Program-made: the position numbers and the translations under genes
Notes under the pieces: model-generated
What the model was told of the DNA's origin: nothing
Databases searched by the model: none
What the model saw: the letters and a program-made list of their open reading frames with translations, nothing else
Shown here: in pieces, positions 1 through 9,158 of the stretch
How positions within the stretch are numbered: the stretch's first letter is position 1
How the letters are laid out: each line of letters starts with the position of its first letter
Source of the DNA: Komagataeibacter medellinensis NBRC 3288
GTDB taxonomy: Bacteria > Pseudomonadota > Alphaproteobacteria > Acetobacterales > Acetobacteraceae
Direction of reading: 5' to 3'
Length of the DNA stretch: 64,000 nt
Assembly (NCBI RefSeq): GCF_000182745.2
Contig: NC_016027.1
Location: 1,348,501-1,412,500, forward strand

Positions 1-163
1 GGGTTCAAATGTGCAGTTACGGGGAAGCTGGTCAGCAGCGTGCGCGGAAGGGGACATGGCGGTCATCCTGAAGGCGGCGGATGCCCGATTTTTTCCAATG
101 TGCGTATGCACGTATATATCATAATATCGTTTTTATTGTTCGCAAAAAGAGAGCGGATGCGCC

Positions 164-1066
164 GTGCCGGTTTTTTCCCGTTTCATGCGTTATTTCATGG
201 TGGTGGCCCAGTGCGGCTCCATCCGCCGGGCATCGGAAGAACTGCATATCGCGGCTTCCGCCATAGACCGCCAGATATTGCAGGGCGAGGCGGCGCTGGG
301 TGTACCACTGTTCGAGCGGCTGCCTACCGGGCTGCGCCTTACCCCTGCGGGTGAATGCCTGCTGGCGGAAGGGCGGGGATGGATGCGCGGCATGCAGCGC
401 GTGCGCCAGCAGATTGCCGACCTGCAGGGCCTGCGGCGGGGACATGTGACAATCGGCCTGATCGCGGCCCTTGCCTGCGGGCCGGTGCCCCGTCTGGTTC
501 ACATGCTGCGTCACAGCCATCCGGGCATTACCATCCGCACCAACATCCTTGACAACCAGGATATCGCGGCCACCGTGACACAAGGTGATGTCGATTATGG
601 CCTGATGCTTGATCCCCCCCCTATGCGCGATCTGGTGGTGGTGAGCAGCACCGGTGTCTCGCTGGGGTTTGTCGCCCTGCCCGGCCACCCCATTGCCGCA
701 TTGCACAGCGCACGGATCAGCCTGTGCGCGGCTTATGCGCTGGTCATGCCCGAACCGCCGCTGGCCCTGCGCCACGAACTGGATGGGCTGCTGGCAGGCA
801 GAGACATACCGCTTGAGATCGCGGCATCGGCTGATAATGTGCAGATGATCAAATCCCTTGTTACCGAAGGGTTGGGAGTAGGCATACTGAGCAACCTGGA
901 CGTGATGGAAGAAGTGCGTGCGGGCACTCTGTGCTTCATCCCCATTATTGACCCGCGCCTCTCATCCATGGCGCTGGCGCTGGTGACGAACCGCACCCGC
1001 TCCGCCTCGTTTGCGGCCCGTCTGGTCATGGGGGAGATGGCGCGCCACCTGTTTGAACCCGCCTGA
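164..1066 (+). CDS. LysR-family transcriptional regulator
   Basis: A 300-residue DNA-binding regulator. Residues 1-65 form the winged helix-turn-helix typical of LysR proteins (the stretch around GSIRRASEELHIAASAIDRQ), followed by the linker and an effector-binding domain to residue 300 with the usual LVTEGLGVGILS segment. The reading frame opens with GTG at 164; an ATG at 185 is an alternative start and would still keep the helix-turn-helix. The effector cannot be read from sequence. No partner gene lies immediately downstream, and the gene upstream is outside the window, so the target is unknown. Family assignment is secure; target assignment is not possible. Confidence 0.9.
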   Translation: MPVFSRFMRYFMVVAQCGSIRRASEELHIAASAIDRQILQGEAALGVPLFERLPTGLRLTPAGECLLAEGRGWMRGMQRVRQQIADLQGLRRGHVTIGLIAALACGPVPRLVHMLRHSHPGITIRTNILDNQDIAATVTQGDVDYGLMLDPPPMRDLVVVSSTGVSLGFVALPGHPIAALHSARISLCAAYALVMPEPPLALRHELDGLLAGRDIPLEIAASADNVQMIKSLVTEGLGVGILSNLDVMEEVRAGTLCFIPIIDPRLSSMALALVTNRTRSASFAARLVMGEMARHLFEPA

Positions 1067-1264
1067 GCGAATTCCTGCCAGCCCGAAACCACGCACGCCC
1101 CATCATGCGGACCGGCAGTGGCCTGACCCTCCCCCGCCAACCCTGCCAGGCATCTGTCAGGCTGATACTTTTCCTTACCGGAACAATAATATCTACCCGT
1201 TGGTATGATACGCACGGCCTGATAACATACGCACCAATTATCCGGTCCGCAGGAAAGATGCCGC

Positions 1265-2368
1265 ATGCTTCGTAAAGTCCATCGCTGGATGGGGCTTATC
1301 CTCATGCTCCCCCTTATGCTGCAGGGACTGACCGGAGCATTGCTCATCATCATTCCACTACTGCTGCCCGGGCCGCCATCCGTGGGCGATAACGGGCCAC
1401 GCGCCAGCACGGAGGCCATGATCGCAGCCTCCCGCGCCAGCATGCCGGCGGGCATGATTCCGCTGCGTTTTGCCCCCCCGGCCGAAGGCAGGAGCGCCAT
1501 CGTGACCTACGGCCCACCGGGGGAGCGCCATCCCACCTTTGAAGTCTTTGTCAATCCGGTCCACCCGGCGGTCATGGGCACCTACACCATTCCGGCCACC
1601 ATCCGCTTCCTGCACACAGTGCATGCCGACCTGTTCCTACTACCCTATGGCCAGAACGCAACCGGCATCATGGGCATCGTGCTGACGGCCATGGCGGTGA
1701 CGGGCCTGATCATCTGGTGCCCCTCTACCGCGCTGTGGCAATCCGGCAAATGGCGCCGCACCACCATGGTGTCACGCCGCGCCCGCGGCTTGCGCCTGTG
1801 GCGCGAGTTGCATGTCAGCATGGGTTTCTGGCTTTCGGGCATGCTGCTGTTCATGGCGGTCAGCGGGACCATCCTGGCCTTTCCCTTCATGCGGCCACTC
1901 TTTGGCGACACCCGCCCGGCCCCGCCCCACCAGCATCTCCCCTCCGCTACCGCGGCACCGGGGGAAGCGGGGCTGGATGCAGCCCTGCAGGCGCTCAGGA
2001 CCCGCATGCCCGAAGCAACGCTGCTTTCGGTCCAGTTGGGGGACAGTCCGGCCCGGCAGTCGCTTGAGGTCATCCTGCCCACCTATGGCGCCAACCGTCC
2101 TGCTTCCATGCATTACGATGCACAGGCCGACAGCCTGCGCCTGACGCGCGACCCCGGTCAGCAACGCAATGGCGAGCGCAGCTTCCAGTGGCTGCACATG
2201 ATGCATGAAGCCAGACTCGTAGCTCCGCGTCCCGTGGCCATCGTATGGAAAGCCATGGTCCTGGCGTGCGGGGTTGGGCTGGTTTTCTTCTCGTTGTCCG
2301 GTGGGGTGATGTGGGTGATGCGCCGCAGGAATTCAGCCCGGCGTAAAGCCCCCGTCATGGCAGACTGA
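1265..2368 (+). CDS. PepSY-associated transmembrane protein
   Basis: A 367-residue inner-membrane protein. It starts with the typical RKVHRWMGL segment and a first transmembrane helix (about residues 10-37). A large periplasmic PepSY-like region follows, then helices near residues 135-155 and 185-210, a second periplasmic segment and a last helix near 325-350. Histidines that could bind heme or metal occur in RKVHRW, FLHTVHADLF and WLHMMHEARL. Members of this family often sit with TonB-dependent receptors and are thought to act in iron or siderophore reduction, but nothing here fixes the substrate. A hairpin terminator follows the stop codon, and the next genes are on the other strand. Confidence 0.85.
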   Translation: MLRKVHRWMGLILMLPLMLQGLTGALLIIIPLLLPGPPSVGDNGPRASTEAMIAASRASMPAGMIPLRFAPPAEGRSAIVTYGPPGERHPTFEVFVNPVHPAVMGTYTIPATIRFLHTVHADLFLLPYGQNATGIMGIVLTAMAVTGLIIWCPSTALWQSGKWRRTTMVSRRARGLRLWRELHVSMGFWLSGMLLFMAVSGTILAFPFMRPLFGDTRPAPPHQHLPSATAAPGEAGLDAALQALRTRMPEATLLSVQLGDSPARQSLEVILPTYGANRPASMHYDAQADSLRLTRDPGQQRNGERSFQWLHMMHEARLVAPRPVAIVWKAMVLACGVGLVFFSLSGGVMWVMRRRNSARRKAPVMAD

Positions 2369-2373
2369 AGATC

Positions 2374-2399
2374 CCTGCCCACCATGATGGCAGGCTTTT
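2374..2399 (+). terminator. Rho-independent terminator after the PepSY gene
   Basis: A 6-bp stem (CCTGCC at 2374-2379, GGCAGG at 2389-2394) is followed by CTTTT. It lies between the convergent PepSY and Crp/Fnr genes. Confidence 0.6.
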
Positions 2400-2436
2400 C
2401 CCGGTCTTTCAGGACAGGGCTACCCTGTGGCGGGCC

Positions 2437-3063
2437 TTATAACCGCGCACATTCGCGTAGCCGGGGCAGGTCTATGGCAAGATGATGCATGTCGTGGCGA
2501 TGAATGACCTTCCTGCGCTCGAGAACGCCCAGCGCACGGCTCACACTTTCGGTCGCGACCCCCATGTAATCCGCTATGTCGGGGCGGCTCATGGGCAGTG
2601 TCAGGATGCGTGTCACCGAATCAAAATACTGGTCCTTGCGACAGCATTCCAGCAGGAAGGCCACCACCTTCGTCACAACATCATATTTTGACATCAGGAT
2701 GATGCGGTGCTGCTGCAGGCTGATCTCGGCCGTTGCCTTGAGCAGGAACCTGTGCTGCATGTGTGGCCGAGCCAGCAGAAGCCCCTGCAGCTTTTCCGTA
2801 TGGAAGCGTACGATACGCCCCTTGTCCAGCGCATCGGCATTGTTGAAATACCAGCCATCTGGCGCCATGCCGAACACGTCGTGCGCCCAGCGGAAGGCGA
2901 GTACCTGCCGCTTTCCGTCCGGCAGGTCATGAGATATCCGCACTACCCCGCTTTCCACCATGTAGATATGCGTTCCGGTGTCGCCCTGCCGGAAAAGCTT
3001 GCTGCCCGGCCTGACCGTCACGGCTTCCCCGATTGCCATAAGCGCCGCGTGGTCGGATGGCAT
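2437..3063 (-). CDS. Crp/Fnr-family transcriptional regulator
   Basis: A 208-residue regulator with an N-terminal cyclic-nucleotide-binding-type beta barrel (about residues 10-120; FRQGDTGTHIYMVESGVVRI) and a C-terminal helix-turn-helix (SRPDIADYMGVATESVSRAL, about residues 155-185) of the FixK/Fnr kind. I see no N-terminal cysteine cluster for an Fe-S centre, so it is not a classical Fnr. The start chosen is the ATG at 3063, whose A is the last base of the upstream TetR stop codon (TGATG). That implies translational coupling. It is the third gene of an apparent operon with the EipA-like and TetR genes. Confidence 0.85.
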   Translation of the reverse strand: MPSDHAALMAIGEAVTVRPGSKLFRQGDTGTHIYMVESGVVRISHDLPDGKRQVLAFRWAHDVFGMAPDGWYFNNADALDKGRIVRFHTEKLQGLLLARPHMQHRFLLKATAEISLQQHRIILMSKYDVVTKVVAFLLECCRKDQYFDSVTRILTLPMSRPDIADYMGVATESVSRALGVLERRKVIHRHDMHHLAIDLPRLRECARL

Positions 3064-3734
3064 CACTGCGCTGTATCCCTGTCCTTCCGGCTTGCCTGGA
3101 TCACCATCTCGAAGGCAGACCATGTAATATCAAAGAACTGCTTCTTGCCTGCCTCTGTCTCGAACGGCTGCCGGCCCACCAATACCAACCGGAAAGCCCA
3201 CCCCGCGACCATGCCGGTCAGGCCGTGGGCAAGCTGTTCCAGCCACGCGACCTCCTGCGGGGTGTCACCCTTATTCAGGGCCCTGGCCAGAAGGCTTACG
3301 ATGTGATCGTAGAAGGTCTTGGCAATCTCGCCTGCCAGACTGTCCAGCAGGGCAGGAATGCGGCGGCCATCCACGATCATGACACGATATGTTTCCACCG
3401 TTTCGGGAATGAGGGAGAACTCAAGGAAACGCCACATGAGCTGCCGCAGCGCCTGCACCGGGTCATCAGGAGAAAGGGATGCTTCATGCATGGCATCAAA
3501 CAGATGGCTGCACCGCGCACGCACGACCGCCTTGAACAGATCTTCCTTGGAATGATAGCGCCGGTAGATGGTCGCCTTGCTACACCCCACCATGCGCGAT
3601 ATCCGTTCCATGGACGTGGCGGCATACCCATCGGCAAGAAAGGCCCGGGTCGCAATGTCGAGTACGGTGCGGTCCAGTTCTTCGGTCCCTTCAACGGAAG
3701 GCCGGCCACCGGTTTTATGAGCAGACAGGGCCAT
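3063..3734 (-). CDS. TetR/AcrR-family repressor
   Basis: A 223-residue regulator. The N-terminal helix-turn-helix covers about residues 15-62 (ILDIATRAFLADGYAATSME ... GCSKATIYRRYHSKEDLFKA), followed by an all-helical ligand-binding and dimer domain. It overlaps the downstream Crp/Fnr gene by one base and lies 39 bp behind the EipA-like gene, so the three are probably co-transcribed. A near-palindrome at 4382-4402, upstream of the first gene, looks like its operator, which would make the operon self-repressed. The ligand is unknown. Confidence 0.88.
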   Translation of the reverse strand: MALSAHKTGGRPSVEGTEELDRTVLDIATRAFLADGYAATSMERISRMVGCSKATIYRRYHSKEDLFKAVVRARCSHLFDAMHEASLSPDDPVQALRQLMWRFLEFSLIPETVETYRVMIVDGRRIPALLDSLAGEIAKTFYDHIVSLLARALNKGDTPQEVAWLEQLAHGLTGMVAGWAFRLVLVGRQPFETEAGKKQFFDITWSAFEMVIQASRKDRDTAQ

Positions 3735-3773
3735 TACTTCTCACACTTTCCTACGTTCGGTCACCCCATTGCA

Positions 3774-4328
3774 TCAGGGCTGCGCCTGACGGGCCGCAAG
3801 GCGGAAATAAAGCCGCGAGACCTGCCCCGACAACTGGGCACCATGGCTCCGACCGGCAAACTGGATGTCAACGCCCCGTGCGTTTTCCATGTCAATGCCA
3901 GTCGTGCCGCGCCCCAGCGTAGCCGTGCCGCCCACCGTCCAGTACGTACCGTTGAAATCCCTGATGCGCGCCAGGTTGCGCACACAACCCAGACCGGACA
4001 TTCTGGCCCCGCCGAGCGACAGCATGCCCCCACCCCGCACCGTAAAGGGGTAGGCATGTGGCCCGTCATGCAGTACGCCGCGCCCCCACATATATCCCAC
4101 CATAACCCCCACCTGGCGGGCAGACAGTTCGATGCGGACATCATGCTCCCCGCAGGCCGCCCGAGCAGCGTGGGAAAGTGTGGTGAGTGCCAGCAGGACA
4201 GAACAGGCACCTGCCACAAAACGATACGAAAGACCTGCCCGTCCCCGCATCCACCATACGCCTCCCGCCCCATGCGCGCTGCCTGCACCATTGCAACGCC
4301 ACCAACCGGTCATGCTGCCTCTGTTCAT
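3774..4328 (-). CDS. EipA-like (DUF1134-type) secreted envelope protein
   Basis: A 184-residue protein with a hydrophobic signal sequence (about residues 30-57, ending near SHAARAAC). The mature part contains VGVMVGYMWGRGVLHDG, YPFTVRGG and FNGTYWTVGGTATLGRG, which resemble the conserved glycine-rich pattern of the DUF1134/EipA family of periplasmic envelope-integrity proteins. That match is from memory and has not been searched. The ATG at 4328 has AGGA five bases upstream; an in-frame ATG at 4367 has no ribosome-binding site. It is first in an operon with tetR- and crp-type genes. A shorter relative lies at 30292-30657 behind a cobalamin riboswitch. Confidence 0.6.
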   Translation of the reverse strand: MNRGSMTGWWRCNGAGSAHGAGGVWWMRGRAGLSYRFVAGACSVLLALTTLSHAARAACGEHDVRIELSARQVGVMVGYMWGRGVLHDGPHAYPFTVRGGGMLSLGGARMSGLGCVRNLARIRDFNGTYWTVGGTATLGRGTTGIDMENARGVDIQFAGRSHGAQLSGQVSRLYFRLAARQAQP

Positions 4329-4381
4329 AAAATCCTGCTCTGTCGGGATGGGGCATGCACGGGTCATGCCGCACCATTGAT

Positions 4382-4402
4382 AAAACGGTACGGTATCGTT
4401 TT
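4382..4402. promoter_or_regulatory. Candidate TetR operator
   Basis: A 21-bp imperfect palindrome, AAAACG-GTACGGTAT-CGTTTT, with perfect 6-bp outer arms. It lies 54 bp upstream of the EipA-like gene that heads the operon containing the TetR gene. Half-sites of this form are common for AcrR/TetR repressors. The regulator-site link is inferred from position. Confidence 0.45.
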
Positions 4403-4620
4403 ACAAAACCCGCATATTATCTGTCAATGCATTCAATCGGCACGGAATCCCCTTGCCTGGCAGCACCTTTTTACACCGTGCCGGCACCTCACCACAGGCG
4501 CACAAGGCATTGTAAAAACCGGCATGGCCACACTGCCCGGCCTATCAGAAAAGCCGGACGCATGGCGGGAGCCAGCGTTACGGGGCCGGACGCGGTCCTT
4601 GCCACATCCGCCCGCACCGT

Positions 4621-5853
4621 TCAGTCGATAGGACCGCGCACTTCCTTCAGGCCGTGGCAGCGGAGCACGAACATGGCCACAAGATAGACCGCAAGCCCAC
4701 CTGCCGACAGCAAGGCCCCCCCGATACCCAGCGAACCATACCCGAACTGGTTGGCCAGAAGGGCACTGCCCATGGATGCCCCGAGCGCGTTTGCAATATT
4801 GAACGCGGAATGGTTGAGGGATGCAGCCAGCGTCTGGGCATCACCCGCAAAATCCATGAGCCGGGTCTGCAAGGCCGGGCCAAGCGCATTTACGAATGCC
4901 GGGACCAGCAGCACGTCAATCATCAACCCCACCTCGTTATGCAGCACGGCAGGGAAGACGAGCATGACAACGGCACTCCCCGCCAGTGCGACAAGGGCCG
5001 CAAGATCAAGGTTGCGGTCAACCAGCCACGCACCCGCATTCGCGCCGATCAGCATCCCGGCACCGCACACGACCATATAGATCATGATCCGCCATTCGGG
5101 CACATGGGTCACGTTCTGCAGCACACTGGTCAGGTAGGTATAGATGGCAAACATGCCGCCAAAGCCGATGGCTGCCGTCAGCAATGTCAGCAGGAGTTGG
5201 ATATTGGCCAGTGCGCGGATCTCGCGCAGGGGGGAGTTTGCCCTGTTGGGTGTATCGGCGGGAATGTAGCGCCATACGCCCGCAAAGGTCACGAATCCCA
5301 GGGCTGCAATGATCAGGTAGGCGATCCGCCAGCCGAAATGATCGGCGGCGAAAGTGGAGAACGGCGCACCCACCAGCGTGGAAATGGCAATGCCGGACAG
5401 GATGCGCCCCACAGCCCAACCGCGCCGCGCCCGCTCTACCATGGATGCTCCCACCAGTGCCGATATCCCCATCACCGCCCCATGCGGCAGGCCGGTGATA
5501 AAGCGGGCGATTTCCACCAGTCCCGGCGTGGGCATGACCACGCTCAGGATGTTGGCAGTCCCGAACAGCAGGAACAGGATCAGCAGCAGTTCCCGCCGCG
5601 ACAGTCTCGCCCCCAGGATGGTGATGAGCGGCGCGCCCACCACAACACCCAGCGCGTAGGCCGTAATGGCATGCCCGGCATCGGATGCCGACAGGCCGAG
5701 GGATGCCGCGAATTCCGGCAGCATGCCCATGATGCCGAACTCCCCCGTCCCAACCACGAATGTACCGAAAGTCAGGATCAGGAAGGCGGCTTTTGTGCCG
5801 TGGGGTGCCGTGATCGGCAATGCTGCACGCGTGGGTGACATCGTTTCTGTCAT
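4621..5853 (-). CDS. MFS transporter (drug or sugar efflux type)
   Basis: A 410-residue, 12-helix major facilitator protein. Features seen are the N-terminal VVGTGEFGIMGMLPE segment typical of the AraJ/YdhP-like DHA1 efflux group, and the RFITGLPHGAVMG motif in helix 4. It is probably a proton-driven exporter in the inner membrane; the substrate is unknown. The start is the ATG at 5853; a second ATG at 5841 is possible. The reading frame continues upstream into the neighbouring gene, but that extension is not hydrophobic and has no conserved character. It lies 31 bp downstream of the GlcG-like gene and is probably co-transcribed with it. Confidence 0.85.
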   Translation of the reverse strand: MTETMSPTRAALPITAPHGTKAAFLILTFGTFVVGTGEFGIMGMLPEFAASLGLSASDAGHAITAYALGVVVGAPLITILGARLSRRELLLILFLLFGTANILSVVMPTPGLVEIARFITGLPHGAVMGISALVGASMVERARRGWAVGRILSGIAISTLVGAPFSTFAADHFGWRIAYLIIAALGFVTFAGVWRYIPADTPNRANSPLREIRALANIQLLLTLLTAAIGFGGMFAIYTYLTSVLQNVTHVPEWRIMIYMVVCGAGMLIGANAGAWLVDRNLDLAALVALAGSAVVMLVFPAVLHNEVGLMIDVLLVPAFVNALGPALQTRLMDFAGDAQTLAASLNHSAFNIANALGASMGSALLANQFGYGSLGIGGALLSAGGLAVYLVAMFVLRCHGLKEVRGPID

Positions 5854-5884
5854 CTTGATCAAAGTCCGGCAAAAGGAAAACGGG

Positions 5885-6283
5885 TCAGGCCACAAGGGTT
5901 GCCGCGGCAATACGCGCAATCTCAACATCATCGTGCGTACTGGCGCCTGATACGCCAATACCGCCGAGCATGCTGCCATCGGGTGCCCGCAGTACAAGCC
6001 CACCGCCAAAGCTGGCCAGGCCGCCATTGGTGTTTTCCAGTGTATAGGCCGCGCCATCAGGGTGGCCGATTTTGGCAAATTCGGCGCTGTCCATCTGGAA
6101 CAGCACGGCAGTGCGGGCCTTCCTGTTGGCGACATCGATCACACCCAGCGGCGCGCCATCCATGCGGATGAACGCCACGGGCCACGCCGCCGCATCGAGA
6201 ATGGATATGCATACACTTACCCCGCGCCTGCGGGCTTCAGCGTGGGCGGCATCAAGCATGGTGGTTGCCTGGGACAGTTTCAT
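5885..6283 (-). CDS. GlcG/HbpS-family protein
   Basis: A 132-residue single-domain protein covering the whole GlcG/HbpS fold. It begins with a helix rich in A and E (ATTMLDAAHAEARRRGV), then the strand SVCISILDAAAWPVAFIRMD, and ends with GGLVLRAPDGSMLGGIGVSG. Family members bind heme or small metabolites; many have no known job. It lies directly upstream of the MFS gene and downstream of a decayed IclR regulator on the same strand. That suggests a small catabolic or export operon that has lost its regulator. Confidence 0.85.
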   Translation of the reverse strand: MKLSQATTMLDAAHAEARRRGVSVCISILDAAAWPVAFIRMDGAPLGVIDVANRKARTAVLFQMDSAEFAKIGHPDGAAYTLENTNGGLASFGGGLVLRAPDGSMLGGIGVSGASTHDDVEIARIAAATLVA

Positions 6284-6382
6284 GGACGTGGTTTCCGTGC
6301 CTTATTGGTCAGACAATGCAAAATAGCCCCATCCCGGACCAGGCGTAACGCGCCAATGGACACAATCCCCATTTATTCAACA

Positions 6383-7117
6383 TTATTGAATGGTGGCCTG
6401 TTCCACATGCCGCATTATCCATGCCAGACGGACAAGGCGGTAGCGCGGCATCTGCGCCGAAGGGTCAGTCAGGGCAATGCCTGGCCCGCACTTCCGCGTT
6501 CTCCCGCCATGGCACCACCACACCGTGTTTGCCCGGTTGGCTGGCCTCCAGGTCCAGGGCATATTCTCTGACCCGGACCACCTTGATCTCATCAAGCACT
6601 GTGGCGTTGAGCGCATGGGCGCGGGTTGCATAGACACGCCTGCCCAGGTCGGGCATGAAAGCCAGAGAAGGCAAGCTCCACTGCCGAGCCTTCCAGCGTT
6701 TCGCGCCGTTGCAGGCGCGATGCACACACCACCGGGTCGCGTGGCCCCACAATATCCAGATAGACCGCTTCCTCCTCGCTGGACACGCCCGGATAGGCGG
6801 TGGCCCCGCTTTCGTGCGCAATGGCCTCAAGGGTCAGGTGCATGCGGGCGCGCAGTCCGTCATCATCACCTGCAATGCGTGAGAGGTTAAGGATACGCCC
6901 GCCCAGATGATACGGCCTTCGCTGCACGTAGCCCAACTGGTCCAGCGTCTTGAGGATGTTGTGGACGGTGGTTTCTCCGATGCCCGAAATGGCGTGATCT
7001 GCTGCAGGCGCGCTGCCGCCTTACCTGCGCGATGATTTCCAGAATAGCGGCGGAACGCTCTATGGACTGGACCCGTTACGGCACCTTTCCCACAGCCTGC
7101 TCTCCCTGCCCCCGCAT
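6383..7117 (-). pseudogene. IclR-family regulator, frameshifted
   Basis: Pieces of an IclR regulator follow each other in different frames. The helix-turn-helix start (SIERSAAILEIIAQ, around 7060) is followed in another frame by ISGIGETTVHNILKTLDQLG, YVQRRPYHLGGRILNLS and the effector domain (to about 6640). It then passes to a third frame with RVYATRAHALNATVLDEIKV and a fourth near 6480. At least three or four frameshifts are needed to read it through, so it is scored as a pseudogene. A cluster of sequencing errors is the alternative. It lies upstream of the GlcG-like/MFS pair that it may once have controlled. Confidence 0.75.
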
Positions 7118-7479
7118 GGCCGAATGTGCAGTTCCATCGCCCGGCCCCACCATGTCAAGATAACCGTGGCAAGGCTGGAGCGCGGCCATGACACGTCAGC
7201 CTGACTGGTCATGCGCCCCTTGGCTGTGGCATATACCCCTCACATGTCATTTCATCAGGGAAATACAACGCAACTGGCCACCGCACGAAATTTTCATGCC
7301 TGCTCGTGCATGCTGCCTGCCCCGACAACATGCCCGGGCACCGGGGCGTATCCCGGGCGCCGTCCCGTTCCATCCTTTCCGCTACCCTGCCCCTGTCAGG
7401 AGGTATGGGCATCGGGACGCAGGATTGAAGCAAGACAGGCGCGTCCCTTCCCGGCCGCCACATTTTTCTGGAGTTGAGG
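7118..7479. other. Intergenic region without a recognised gene
   Basis: Between the IclR pseudogene and the epimerase. I see no credible coding sequence, RNA gene or repeat. It should hold the promoter of the epimerase gene; a GGAG ribosome-binding site occurs at 7470-7473. Confidence 0.5.
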
Positions 7480-8487
7480 ATGCGCGTTCTTGTTACCGGC
7501 ACGGCCGGGTTCATCGGCTTTCACGTTGCCCGGCGCCTGCTGCGTGAAGGTCATGAGGTCACGGGCATAGACGGCATGGTCCCCTATTATGACGTGGCGC
7601 TGAAACACGCACGCCATGCCATGCTGCGGGAATTCGCGCAATTTACCTGCCATGAATTCATGCTTGAAGATACACAGGCCATTGCGGCCGCATTTGAGCA
7701 GAGCCAGCCAGAACTGGTCATCCACCTTGCGGCACAGGCCGGTGTGCGCCACAGCATTGAAAACCCGGGCAGCTACATCAGCGCCAACATCGTGGGAACC
7801 TATAACATTCTGGAACAGGTCAGGCAGCACAGGCCCGGCCATGTCATGCTGGCCTCGACCTCGTCCGTCTATGGGGCGAACAGGGAAATACCCTTTGTGG
7901 AATCCCAGCGCTGCGACCATCCGCTCAGCCTGTATGCCGCAACCAAGAAGGCGACCGAGGAACTGGGACATTCCTATTCCCATATCTGGGACATCCCGTT
8001 CACCGCCTTTCGCTTCTTTACCGTCTATGGCCCGTGGGGGCGGCCGGACATGGCGCTGTTCCGGTTTACCGCCAACACTCTGGCGGGCAAGCCGATTGAT
8101 GTTTACAATAACGGGATCATGGAACGCGACTTCACCTATATTGACGATCTGGTGGAGGCGATCTGCCTGCTCATGGTCAGACCACCGCTCAGACCGGGCG
8201 AGCCTGATCCCGGTGCCAGTCCCGTTGCACCCTACAGGGTAATCAATATCGGCAACAGCCAACCAGTCAGCCTCATGGCGTTCATCGCAGCAATAGAAAA
8301 AGCGCTGGGCAGGCCGTGCATCCGCAACTACATGCCCATGCAACCGGGCGACGTACTGCGCACCTGGGCGGACTGCACCGCCCTACGGCAACTGACAGGC
8401 TTCTGCCCCGCCACGTCGGTCCAGGACGGGGTTGATGCCTTCGTGGCATGGTACAGGGATTATTACGGGCCTTTCCCCACCACCTGA
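7480..8487 (+). CDS. NAD-dependent sugar-nucleotide epimerase (UDP-glucuronate 4-epimerase-like)
   Basis: A 335-residue extended short-chain dehydrogenase. The N-terminal Rossmann motif is GTAGFIG (about residues 7-13). The catalytic region shows STSSVYG and the active-site YxxxK as SLYAATKK. Substrate-domain signatures such as FRFFTVYGPWGRPDMA and RDFTYIDDLVEAI match UDP-glucuronate/UDP-galacturonate epimerases of the CapI type. It probably makes a sugar nucleotide for capsule or exopolysaccharide. The ATG at 7480 is preferred over the in-frame TTG at 7474 because GGAG lies six bases upstream. It appears monocistronic. Confidence 0.88.
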   Translation: MRVLVTGTAGFIGFHVARRLLREGHEVTGIDGMVPYYDVALKHARHAMLREFAQFTCHEFMLEDTQAIAAAFEQSQPELVIHLAAQAGVRHSIENPGSYISANIVGTYNILEQVRQHRPGHVMLASTSSVYGANREIPFVESQRCDHPLSLYAATKKATEELGHSYSHIWDIPFTAFRFFTVYGPWGRPDMALFRFTANTLAGKPIDVYNNGIMERDFTYIDDLVEAICLLMVRPPLRPGEPDPGASPVAPYRVINIGNSQPVSLMAFIAAIEKALGRPCIRNYMPMQPGDVLRTWADCTALRQLTGFCPATSVQDGVDAFVAWYRDYYGPFPTT

Positions 8488-8520
8488 GTACCCGCGTGCC
8501 ATCGTGTCGGGACAGTCAGG

Positions 8521-9102
8521 TCAGGCTGCCTGTTCCCTGCGGGCCAGTATCTCCATCTTCCTGATGGCCTGAAGCCTGCCTTCCACGGGAAGGGAGCGAT
8601 ACAGCGTTATCATGTTCCTTTCATCCTCCGTAACCGTGATGGATGTCCGCTCATGATTCTGCCCGTTGAGAAACACTTCCTCACTGATACCAAATACCCG
8701 TGCAATACGCGGCACATGAGCACGGATATGGTTGGCGCGTCCCGTTTCCCAAAAGGCAATGGCCGAACGTGACATCCCCAGCATATCGGCAAATGCCTGC
8801 TGGCTCAGACCTGCGGCCCGGCGCAGCAACTGGATGCGCTGCCCGATCTCGCGCGAGGGCGAAAAGCCGTGCAGGCTGGCTGCCGACAGGCCCTCATCGG
8901 AAATGGCATGACTTAGCTGTATCCATTTACGAAAGCCCAGCACGGTTGTTGCCTGCGCTTTCCGACCGGAAAGCGAACCGGCCTTCCTGCTGAATGTAAT
9001 GGCGTTACCACTGATCCGGTCAATAATACGGACCTCGTTACGCGGTGGCGCACCTGTCCATACCTGCCCGGCTTTCAGGGTAAGGGCGTTATTCATGTCC
9101 AT
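8521..9102 (-). CDS. XRE-type helix-turn-helix protein
   Basis: A 193-residue protein with a Cro/CI-type helix-turn-helix at about residues 80-140 (IGQRIQLLRRAAGLSQQAFA, then DMLGMSRSAIAFWETGRANH). About 80 residues of unknown character precede it, and the C-terminal tail is charged. It lies immediately downstream of the Hint-domain gene on the same strand, so it may be co-transcribed with it. The start is uncertain: in-frame ATGs occur at 9150, 9102 and 9096. The one at 9102 has a weak GCGGA upstream. Confidence 0.75.
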   Translation of the reverse strand: MDMNNALTLKAGQVWTGAPPRNEVRIIDRISGNAITFSRKAGSLSGRKAQATTVLGFRKWIQLSHAISDEGLSAASLHGFSPSREIGQRIQLLRRAAGLSQQAFADMLGMSRSAIAFWETGRANHIRAHVPRIARVFGISEEVFLNGQNHERTSITVTEDERNMITLYRSLPVEGRLQAIRKMEILARREQAA

Positions 9103-9158
9103 GGGTTCGGTCCGCCCCGCACCCATCTTCGTCAGGCTGGCACGGGGCATGTGTATGG

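Noticed and set aside
3057..4631. A 524-codon open frame on the plus strand
   Set aside because: It runs antisense through the Crp/Fnr, TetR and EipA-like genes, which have clear family motifs. It is a product of high GC content and shows no domain.
4654..5838. A 394-codon open frame antisense to the MFS transporter
   Set aside because: Composition is rich in R, G, H and Q without motif or ribosome-binding site, and the opposite strand encodes a convincing 12-helix transporter.
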